Source: Candidatus Jordarchaeum madagascarense
GTDB taxonomy: Archaea; Asgardarchaeota; Jordiarchaeia; Jordiarchaeales; Jordiarchaeaceae
Length of the DNA stretch: 5,022 nucleotides
Direction of reading: 5' to 3'
Assembly (NCBI GenBank): GCA_019056875.1
Contig: DXJA01000459.1
Coordinates: 1-5,022, forward strand
In this document: one piece after another, positions 1 to 4,749 of the stretch
How the letters are laid out: each line of letters begins with the position of its first letter
How positions within the stretch are numbered: the stretch's first letter is position 1
Position numbers and translations under genes: made by a program
The notes under the pieces: generated by a model
The model's input: only the letters and a program-made list of their open reading frames with translations
Database searches by the model: none
Told to the model about the DNA's origin: nothing

Positions 1-1150
1 AGCACCTGCCCTTAAAAGGGCATGAACCTCTCCGCTCTGGCAGGCGTTTTGCGTCTCCGCCCAACTGGCGGCGACGGAAGCCAGATTCAAAGCAGCGTTC
101 AAGTCGCGGTCGGCTTCAAAACCGCAGCTCTCACATTTAAACGGCCTCTCGGAAAGCGGCATTTCACCCTTCACAGCTCCACAGTGGGAGCACTTCTTCG
201 TGGAGGGGAAAAATGGGTCAGCCTCCACGATTATACTGCCGTACCACTGGGCTTTGTAATAAAGCTGGCGGAAGAGCTCCCCCAGTCCCGCGTCTGCAAT
301 CTGCTTTGCCAGGGAATGGTTTTTAAGCAGCCCTGCCACGTTCAGGCTCTCCACGCCGATTGCCGACTTGGTTCTCGCCAGCATCGTCGTGGCCTTGTGC
401 TGGGCGTCTCTGCGGATGTTTGCGATTCGGAACTCACACCGGGCAAGCCTCATCCTCGCATCACGTCTGTTCTGGCTGTTCTCCATCTTCCTTGAAAGAG
501 ATCTCTGAAGCCGCTTCCTCTTCCGCTCATACTGGGCAAGCGCCCGAGGATTCTGGATGATGGTTCCATCGCTGAGTGTAGCCAGTTTGGAAACCCCTAC
601 ATCGACACCCATAACCGGGCCGCTGTTGGCTGGGATCTGGATTTCCTCCTCGACCAGAAGACTCACAAACCACCGCCCTGCTTTCTCCGACACCGTCACA
701 GATAGAATGTGAATCTCTTCAGTGGGAAGGTAACCCTTCTCTTTTAAGCGAACCCGACCAATTCTGGGCAGCTGGATGGAGTTGTGGAAAACTTTGAGGG
801 AGCCGGTGAGCCGGAAACTGTTGTTTCCGCGTTTCCTGCTCCGGAATTGGGGGTATCCTCCCCGTCCCTCGAAGAAGTTTTTGAACGCCCGGTCCAAGTC
901 TCGCAGAGTCTCCTGAGGTGCGCACTTGGAAACCTGATACATCCAAGGAAAACTTGGTTCTCTTAAGCTGGTTCAACTGGCGGTGTAGCTCTATGGCGTT
1001 TGGGGATTTTCCGGTCTTCTGGTATTCTTCCCTCTTCCGAGTAAGACCCCAGTTGTACGCGAACCTCGCGGCTCCGGCGTGCTTGAGTAGAGCCGTGCGC
1101 TGGACGTTGTTGGGTTTCAACTCGGTTTTGTAGGCCCGTTTAATCAACAC
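1..1150 (-). pseudogene. tnpB: TnpB RNA-guided nuclease of IS607 element, frameshifted and cut by window edge
   Basis: TnpB proteins are RuvC-fold, omega-RNA-guided nucleases, ancestors of Cas12, that help keep the transposon in the genome. The gene starts at GTG 1150, with GGAGG nine bases upstream, inside the end of tnpA. Residues 1-67 end in LNQLKRTKF; the expected continuation PWMYQVSKCAPQETLRDLDRAF is one frame away, as if one base were added in the run at 949-952. Uncorrected, the product stops at 719 after 143 residues. With the shift repaired, the frame is open to the window edge (383 residues) and shows RuvC-I MGVDVGVSKL (D183), RuvC-II GVESLNV (E267), a zinc ribbon CSHC...CESC (C320, C323, C339, C342) and RuvC-III ADRDLNAALNL (D347/D349). 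All catalytic positions survive, so the break is recent or a sequencing error. Confidence 0.9.
7..22. repeat. Short inverted repeat in the tnpB 3' end
   Basis: TGCCCTT and AAGGGCA are perfect seven-base arms separated by AA. They lie within the last visible codons of tnpB, about 90 bases past the RuvC-III motif. The 3' end of tnpB commonly overlaps the scaffold of the guide (omega) RNA, so this may be one of its stems. The rest of that RNA would lie outside the window. Confidence 0.4.
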
Positions 1151-1706
1151 CTTTAGCGGCCTCCATTGCCCGCTTAGCCCTATTTCTAGCTCCCCTCATC
1201 CCGTACAGTCTTGCACAGAAACTGGTCAAGGCATCCACCATGTCGTGCACTAGGTCATCTTTGCATTCGGTTTGGTTTATAACTTGCAGCTGGCGGTTGG
1301 CGGCTGCCAGGGCGGCTGAGATGAACTCCGCCCCGAACCGAGCCAGACGATCCTGGTGTTCGACCACTATGGTGGAGATGGATGGATCGGCGAGGAGTTG
1401 TAATAACTTTTTGCGGTGTCCCTTTAAACCAGACCCAATTTCTTGGACTTCTCGAACCACATTCAGGCCGTGGGCGGCGGCGTAATCCCTTAGGCGTTGC
1501 ATCTGCCGCTCCAGGTCCGGTTTCTGGTCGGCGGATGAAACTCGGGCGTAGAGGGCGGCGTTGTTGGTGGTGGCGGGTGTTTCGTGGACGAGTATTGTCC
1601 CGGTGGGTAGTTGTTCTGTGGGTCGTGGGAATTTGCCGGAGCGGTAGAGGCGGTAGGCGGTTTTGTAGTCTATGCCGTGTTTTCGGGCCCAGTCAGCTAA
1701 CTTCAT
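1140..1706 (-). CDS. tnpA: IS607-family serine recombinase (transposase TnpA)
   Basis: This 188-residue protein cuts and rejoins DNA through a 5'-phosphoserine link and moves the element. Residues 1-45 form a MerR-like helix-turn-helix (LADWARKHGIDYKTAYRLYR, then KFPRPT), as is typical of IS607, where the DNA-binding domain precedes the catalytic one. The resolvase domain begins at about residue 50 with ALYARVSSADQ; S57 after RV is the expected nucleophile. R98 (GLKGHRK) and the EHQDRLARFG block (D119, R120, R123) match conserved active-site positions. The tail (RNRAKRAMEAA) is the usual basic helix. Length is normal for the family. The stop codon lies inside the first codons of tnpB, an 11-base overlap suggesting coupled translation. 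There is no clear ribosome site before ATG 1706, and AT-rich DNA upstream could give a short or absent leader. Confidence 0.95.
   Translation of the reverse strand: MKLADWARKHGIDYKTAYRLYRSGKFPRPTEQLPTGTILVHETPATTNNAALYARVSSADQKPDLERQMQRLRDYAAAHGLNVVREVQEIGSGLKGHRKKLLQLLADPSISTIVVEHQDRLARFGAEFISAALAAANRQLQVINQTECKDDLVHDMVDALTSFCARLYGMRGARNRAKRAMEAAKGVD
1160..1164 (-). promoter_or_regulatory. Ribosome binding site for tnpB
   Basis: GGAGG on the minus strand, inside the last codons of tnpA, nine bases before GTG 1150. It supports GTG at 1150 rather than the TTG that follows as the tnpB start, and suggests reinitiation after tnpA translation. Confidence 0.6.
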
Positions 1707-1743
1707 AGTACCACATGACCATATATAGTATTATTTAGTATTA
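1706..1743. promoter_or_regulatory. Phased TAGTA repeats at the tnpA-proximal transposon end
   Basis: TAGTATTA occurs at 1726-1733 and again at 1736-1743, exactly ten bases apart; a shorter TAGTA sits at 1706-1710, twenty bases before the first. One-helical-turn spacing puts all copies on one face of the DNA. IS607 transposases bind short subterminal repeats through their helix-turn-helix domain, so this is a plausible TnpA site. The same AT-rich stretch (minus strand TATATA near 1721-1726, TTTAATA near 1741-1747) could also serve as the TATA element for tnpA. Confidence 0.4.
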
Positions 1744-1759
1744 AAGCTTTTCACTATTG

Positions 1760-1909
1760 TGTACCCTCTCCGACCCTGAAAAAGGAGCAGAAGTCACCTC
1801 AAAATACGCAGAAGTCGGAGCAACTTGGTGGTCAGAAAACATCAATGGAATGCGGGGCACCTTTGAAGAAATGAGAAAAAGAATCCAACAAGGACCACCA
1901 AAAGTCTAA
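1760..1909 (+). pseudogene. 3' remnant of an LLM-class flavin (F420)-dependent oxidoreductase gene
   Basis: The plus-strand frame reads DPEKGAEVTSKYAEVGATWW, then SENINGMRGTFEEMRKRIQQ, then GPPKV and a TAA stop. This is the characteristic carboxyl end of bacterial-luciferase-like (LLM-class) monooxygenases: a Y-x-E-x-GATWW block followed by a basic helix and a terminal R-I-x-Q-GPP. Such enzymes use FMN or F420 and are usually around 300 residues; only about 45-50 codons remain. The frame is open from 1745 but has no start codon, and family-like sequence begins at about 1769. The missing upstream part lies exactly where the IS607 element begins, so the element most likely split or truncated the gene. 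The remnant is convergent with the methyltransferase gene, 15 bases apart. Confidence 0.75.
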
Positions 1910-1924
1910 TTCACACCACCCTAT

Positions 1925-2545
1925 CTACCGCCACCTCAGATTTTTTTGAAACATTCCATACCAAAATTTCTCGTAGGATACAATACTGTCGGATCTCTCC
2001 TCGATTTTACCAACAGGTTTGAAACCGGCAGAGACATGAAGACTCAAAAAAGTCCCCTTTTCCGCAACGGGATATATACTACTCGGCATCGTATGACCCT
2101 CCCAGTACCCGAAACTGGTTGAATACAAAGTTCCGTGGCGTTTCAATATTCTATAAATCTCTTTTAACGACGCAAGCTTGTATTCATCCGGGATCTGGTG
2201 CAGAGTCCAGTAGAAATCAACCACATCCACAGTTCCGGAGCACAAAGGCAAGTAGGGTAGTGTAGCATTCATCAGGTACACGTTCAGCCCCTTATTCTTC
2301 GCCCTCTTTCTCGCGTACCTCAAAGAGTACTTATTCGGCTCAACCAAAATCGAAACAAAGCCCTGCTCAGCGAGCCACAAGGCCTCGCGTCCATGACCCC
2401 CACCAATGTCAACCACATAACCTGTTTTTTCGGGTTCATTTTTCTGAGCAATCATTTTTGCCACTTCACTCGGCTCCCATCCCACCCTCCTCAACCAAAA
2501 CTCGGCACCCTCCTGCTCCAAGTCACGAACATAACTCAGTTTCAT
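1925..2545 (-). CDS. Class I SAM-dependent methyltransferase
   Basis: The protein should move a methyl group from S-adenosylmethionine to an unidentified substrate, most likely in the cytoplasm. Numbered from ATG 2545 (206 residues), the SAM loop is VVDIGGGHGREA (44-55), and the acidic end of strand 2 is ILVEPN (E69), expected to bind the ribose. The strand 4 region VDVVDFYWTLHQIPDE (106-121) and the strand 5 stretch EIYRILKRHGTLY follow, as in Methyltransf_11/25 proteins. The carboxyl third (FGYWEGHTMPSS, SAGFKPVGKIEE) fits the last strands of the fold. ATG 2545 is preferred over in-frame GTG 2554 because GGTGAT overlaps that GTG and sits four bases before the ATG. It appears to be transcribed alone, away from the intergenic region. 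Substrate cannot be told from sequence; small molecules are as likely as macromolecules. Confidence 0.88.
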   Translation of the reverse strand: MKLSYVRDLEQEGAEFWLRRVGWEPSEVAKMIAQKNEPEKTGYVVDIGGGHGREALWLAEQGFVSILVEPNKYSLRYARKRAKNKGLNVYLMNATLPYLPLCSGTVDVVDFYWTLHQIPDEYKLASLKEIYRILKRHGTLYSTSFGYWEGHTMPSSIYPVAEKGTFLSLHVSAGFKPVGKIEERSDSIVSYEKFWYGMFQKNLRWR

Positions 2546-2549
2546 ATCA

Positions 2550-2555
2550 ATCACC
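2550..2555 (-). promoter_or_regulatory. GGTGAT ribosome binding site of the methyltransferase gene
   Basis: GGTGAT is a classic archaeal Shine-Dalgarno sequence. It stands four bases before ATG 2545 and overlaps the alternative GTG 2554, which argues for the shorter 206-residue protein. Confidence 0.65.
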
Positions 2556-2582
2556 AGTCATAATTAAAATGGGAGCTTACAG

Positions 2583-2615
2583 CGCTTCACGGGGTTTACT
2601 TAAGCTTAAGAAGCG
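2583..2615. repeat. Nested palindromes upstream of the methyltransferase gene
   Basis: CTTAAGCTTAAG at 2599-2610 is a perfect 12-base palindrome. A second dyad, CGCTTC at 2583-2588 with GAAGCG at 2610-2615, encloses it. The element is 38-70 bases upstream of ATG 2545, in the 5' leader or core promoter zone, where an operator would be expected. Function is inferred from position only. Confidence 0.4.
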
Positions 2616-2632
2616 TCAAACATAACTTCAGT

Positions 2633-2677
2633 ATCATTCAATATAACGATGGGTTAATACTCGTATATTTGAATGAT
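2633..2677. repeat. Imperfect inverted repeat with 12/13-base arms
   Basis: ATCATTCAATAT (2633-2644) is matched by ATATTTGAATGAT (2665-2677), whose complement is ATCATTCAAATAT; the arms differ by a single extra A. Twenty bases separate them. It lies about 90-130 bases upstream of the methyltransferase start and 35 bases before the small reading frame at 2712. It could be an operator, a transcript hairpin, or the trace of a small mobile element. Confidence 0.45.
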
Positions 2678-2711
2678 GCTCACCTTTAACATAGTTGGGT
2701 AAGTATTATGG

Positions 2712-2786
2712 ATGCGAGTGAGTAAAGCCCTAATTTATTTAGGTGTAGCGCTGATTATTTTTCTGATAATACCCTATTTACCTTGA
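2712..2786 (+). CDS. Possible 24-residue single-membrane-span peptide
   Basis: ATG 2712 opens a 24-codon frame with a basic start (MRVSKA) followed by an uninterrupted hydrophobic stretch (LIYLGVALIIFLIIPYLP) and TGA. The layout is that of one membrane helix with a positive amino end, or of a signal anchor whose downstream protein has been lost. No clear ribosome site precedes it. AT-rich DNA produces such stretches by chance, so this is a tentative call; I do not recognise a family. Confidence 0.22.
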   Translation: MRVSKALIYLGVALIIFLIIPYLP

Positions 2787-2923
2787 AACCCCGAACATTC
2801 TCATAGAATTACCAACAATTTAGTAATTTGTTCATGCCTCAATACATCATGAATTTATCTGAACTTGTATCATATGTAGTTCTTTTAAAAAATAAAAAAA
2901 ATAAGTTACTTAAAGGGAAGCTG

Positions 2924-3111
2924 ATGAATATTAAAAGACTGAGCATATTAACAATTCTTACCTCAACACTCATGATCGCAGCAGAATACTAATCTACGTA
3001 ACAGCCTCAAACAAGTATTCAACAACTTTTTTCCAACCAGTCTACAACCGCATGATATCAGCGTCTTTCGTTATTCTAACTATCTTTAGTACGTTTTTAA
3101 TTATCGTTTAA
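2924..3111 (+). pseudogene. Small two-membrane-span protein gene broken by a frameshift
   Basis: ATG 2924, preceded by the purine-rich GGGAAG, starts MNIKRLSILTILTSTLMIAA, a basic start and hydrophobic helix; the frame ends at TAA 2990-2992 after 22 codons. A different frame takes over at about 2986 with ILIYVTASNKYSTTFFQPVY, then NRMISASFVILTIFSTFLII and V, stopping at TAA 3109-3111. Joined, the two parts make about 62 residues with two hydrophobic helices around a short polar loop, a sensible small membrane protein, which suggests a single one-base indel near 2985. The first frame is also open upstream to ATG 2834 (52 codons), but the lysine-rich stretch in between looks less natural. No family recognised, and chance hydrophobic composition is not excluded. 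Confidence 0.35.
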
Positions 3112-3159
3112 TCCAGTACTACAATTATTTCATAAAGTTAATTTGGGTACCTTACTATC

Positions 3160-3175
3160 GAAAAATTGAAAAATT
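3160..3175 (+). promoter_or_regulatory. Tandem GAAAAATT repeat, probable promoter region of the ATPase gene
   Basis: GAAAAATT occurs twice with no gap (3160-3167 and 3168-3175). The stretch is 22-37 bases before ATG 3197, where the BRE/TATA element of a leaderless archaeal gene would lie. The second copy overlaps the left arm of the inverted repeat at 3173. It could be the core promoter, a factor site, or both. Confidence 0.35.
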
Positions 3176-3196
3176 TGGATAACATATTATCCAAAT
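3173..3196. promoter_or_regulatory. Perfect inverted repeat abutting the ATPase start codon
   Basis: ATTTGGATAA and TTATCCAAAT form perfect ten-base arms around CATA. The right arm ends immediately before ATG 3197. No Shine-Dalgarno sequence fits between it and the ATG, so the message is probably leaderless or nearly so and the repeat would straddle the transcription start. It is therefore better read as a repressor operator than as an RNA hairpin, though a longer transcript could fold and hide the start codon. Confidence 0.6.
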
Positions 3197-4705
3197 ATGG
3201 TTAAAATTGGTGAAATAATTAACCAAAATCCTTGGTGGAAGCACGGCAAAGAGTTCAAAAGCTACGATAGGCACTTATCAAAGCTAACAGAGAGCATGAT
3301 ATTTTTTGAGAGGAAGGAATTTGAAACCAGTAAAGAAAACATTTACATCATAAGAGGTTGCAGGCAAGTTGGAAAAACAACTTACTTAAAAGAATTGGTA
3401 GACAAATTAGTGAGTCAAGACTTTGACCCGAAACGAATAATGTATCTCTCATTGGATTTCTTCACTTCCAGAAGGGAGATGAGGAACGCAATAGACTATT
3501 TCCTAGAAGCAAATCGTGAAGCCCAAAGCCTCTACATGTTCTTGGACGAAATTACCACCATAAAGGAATGGAACCTCGAACTCAAGTACCTCTGGGACTC
3601 CGGAATCACAAGAAGAGCGAACATAGTTGCAACGGGTTCAAGCAGCGTAGCCCTACGCAAGAAAGGAGAGCTTCTACCAGGAAGGGGATTGGAGGGAAAC
3701 GAGTATTACCTAAAACCGTTAAGCTTCAGAGAATTCGTTCTCCAAACCGAGAATTGCATACGAGACCATGCTGAAACAAAAGAATTTAGTGACGCCTTAA
3801 AACAATTAAAAACCACTCTGGAAAAAGTCAACATAGACCTGAGATGGAGTCTGAATGAAATCTACAAAGCGGTAAACACAATCATCCCCTTCAAGAAGGA
3901 ATTGGAGTACCTTTTCAAAATCTACCTAATAACCGGAGGCTTCCCAGAGGTCATCAACAGACACCTAAAAAAGAAACTCTCAAAGGAGAAGCAAGAAAGC
4001 TACATCGATCCCCTCCTCGCCGAAGTATTCATACGGAACGTTCTAGGAGACATATCCAAACAACAAAAGCAGCAAACATTTGCCGTACAAATACTAAAGG
4101 AAATCATAGACAAGTACGGAACCAGATACACGTTTTCCAAACTCGCACACGATATCGAATCAACCCACGTAACAACCATCGACTACCTAGAACTACTAGA
4201 AGATTCATTCATCCTCACAATTCTCCACGCGTACGACTTCAGCAAACAAGACCTAAAATTCAAAGGAACAAAAAAAATCTACTTCCAAGACCCATTCATC
4301 TACTACGCAATCAAGAGCTCCTTAGGCGGAATAGATATAAACGACACAATAACGGAAACCCTAGAAAACGAAGAATCACTAAGCAAAATAGTAGAAGGAA
4401 TAGTAACCTCACACCTACAAATAAACCAGGAAATCCCCCTCATGAAAGAGCCCAGAACATTCCTCTGGTTCTACTACGACACACACGGCAGAGAAATAGA
4501 CAACCTCATAAAACTAAACAACGCTTTCACCGGAATCGAAACCAAATACCAAAGCCAAGTAAGCCACAAAAACACCATAGAAATCCCACAAATCCAGAAA
4601 CACATAATCCTCAGCAAAGAAGATGTTGAATTAAAGAAAAACATCCTAGTAATCCCAGTAGAAATATTCCTATCCCTACTAACAAAATCAGAACGCAACC
4701 TATAA
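3197..4705 (+). CDS. AAA_14 / DUF4143 family ATPase
   Basis: A 502-residue protein of the archaeal/bacterial AAA_14 plus DUF4143 type, whose biological role is poorly defined. The P-loop domain spans about 45-185: Walker A GCRQVGKTT (54-62, K60), Walker B LYMFLDEI (112-119, D117, E118), sensor-1-like IVATGSSS (143-150) and LLPGRGLEG (R163). A helical insert (about 186-240) and a winged-helix-like part (about 308-345, TFSKLAHDIES...DYLELLEDSFIL) follow. The carboxyl domain has D435 (GREIDNLIKL) and E448-x-K450 (GIETKYQS), the spacing of a PD-(D/E)xK nuclease fold. Nothing appears truncated. The gene is monocistronic, divergent from the methyltransferase and convergent with an rpo2 remnant. A perfect inverted repeat touches the start codon, suggesting self-repression. 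Plus-strand C over G rises steadily along the gene. Confidence 0.92.
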   Translation: MVKIGEIINQNPWWKHGKEFKSYDRHLSKLTESMIFFERKEFETSKENIYIIRGCRQVGKTTYLKELVDKLVSQDFDPKRIMYLSLDFFTSRREMRNAIDYFLEANREAQSLYMFLDEITTIKEWNLELKYLWDSGITRRANIVATGSSSVALRKKGELLPGRGLEGNEYYLKPLSFREFVLQTENCIRDHAETKEFSDALKQLKTTLEKVNIDLRWSLNEIYKAVNTIIPFKKELEYLFKIYLITGGFPEVINRHLKKKLSKEKQESYIDPLLAEVFIRNVLGDISKQQKQQTFAVQILKEIIDKYGTRYTFSKLAHDIESTHVTTIDYLELLEDSFILTILHAYDFSKQDLKFKGTKKIYFQDPFIYYAIKSSLGGIDINDTITETLENEESLSKIVEGIVTSHLQINQEIPLMKEPRTFLWFYYDTHGREIDNLIKLNNAFTGIETKYQSQVSHKNTIEIPQIQKHIILSKEDVELKKNILVIPVEIFLSLLTKSERNL

Positions 4706-4720
4706 TACCGATTACCAACC

Positions 4721-4732
4721 AAAAATAAAAAA
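4721..4732 (-). terminator. T-rich tract, likely archaeal terminator for the leftward transcript
   Basis: On the minus strand this reads TTTTTTATTTTT, 18 bases after the rpo2 remnant stop codon. Archaeal RNA polymerase ends transcripts at such T tracts in the non-template strand without a hairpin. On the plus strand it is A-rich and would not end the ATPase message. Confidence 0.5.
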
Positions 4733-4749
4733 GTAATACAAGTTCTCGA

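Larger units (their letters stand above)
1..1750 (-). mobile_element. IS607-family insertion sequence, partial (right end outside window)
   Basis: Two overlapping minus-strand genes, a serine recombinase (tnpA) followed by an RNA-guided nuclease gene (tnpB), are the hallmark of IS607-type elements. The tnpA-proximal end must lie between the tnpA start and the plus-strand oxidoreductase remnant, roughly 1744-1771; the other end is left of the window. IS607 elements have no long terminal inverted repeats and make no clear target duplication, so the exact edge cannot be read here. The element is far more G+C rich than the DNA at 2560-3196 (40/60 versus 17/60 in two sampled blocks), which fits transfer. 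TnpA looks functional but TnpB is frameshifted, so the element may still move without making full-length TnpB. Confidence 0.85.
2546..3196. other. AT-rich intergenic region without a sizeable intact gene
   Basis: About 650 bases of low G+C DNA (17/60 in the block 2821-2880) lie between the divergently transcribed methyltransferase and ATPase genes. Stops are frequent in all frames. The content visible is two dyad elements (2583-2615, 2633-2677), two short hydrophobic reading frames (2712, 2924), an A-rich tract at 2887-2904, a tandem octamer at 3160 and the inverted repeat before the ATPase. No tRNA, rRNA or CRISPR array was recognised by eye. Confidence 0.6.

Noticed and set aside
941..960. 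Programmed frameshift in tnpB
   Set aside because: Frameshift control is known in IS1 and IS3-type transposases, not in IS607 TnpB, and the four-base run is a weak slippery site with no obvious stimulatory structure; mutation or sequencing error is likelier.
22..1133. Plus-strand open frames at 22-495, 360-560, 784-966 and 918-1133
   Set aside because: They lie opposite tnpB, whose minus-strand translation carries all the family motifs; these are antisense shadows with no recognisable content.
1240..1708. Plus-strand open frames at 1240-1485 and 1382-1708, rich in arginine, glycine and tryptophan
   Set aside because: They are antisense to the intact serine recombinase gene and reflect its high G+C content.
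2560..3196. CRISPR array or tRNA gene in the AT-rich gap
   Set aside because: No regularly spaced repeats and no cloverleaf-like arms or CCA-end pattern could be found by eye; the dyads present are single.
3568..3774. Second plus-strand frame of 68 codons inside the ATPase gene
   Set aside because: Out-of-frame shadow within a gene whose own frame has clear Walker motifs.
4474..4722. Minus-strand hydrophobic frame of 82 codons
   Set aside because: It is antisense to the conserved carboxyl end of the ATPase; the hydrophobic look comes from the A/C-rich sense strand.
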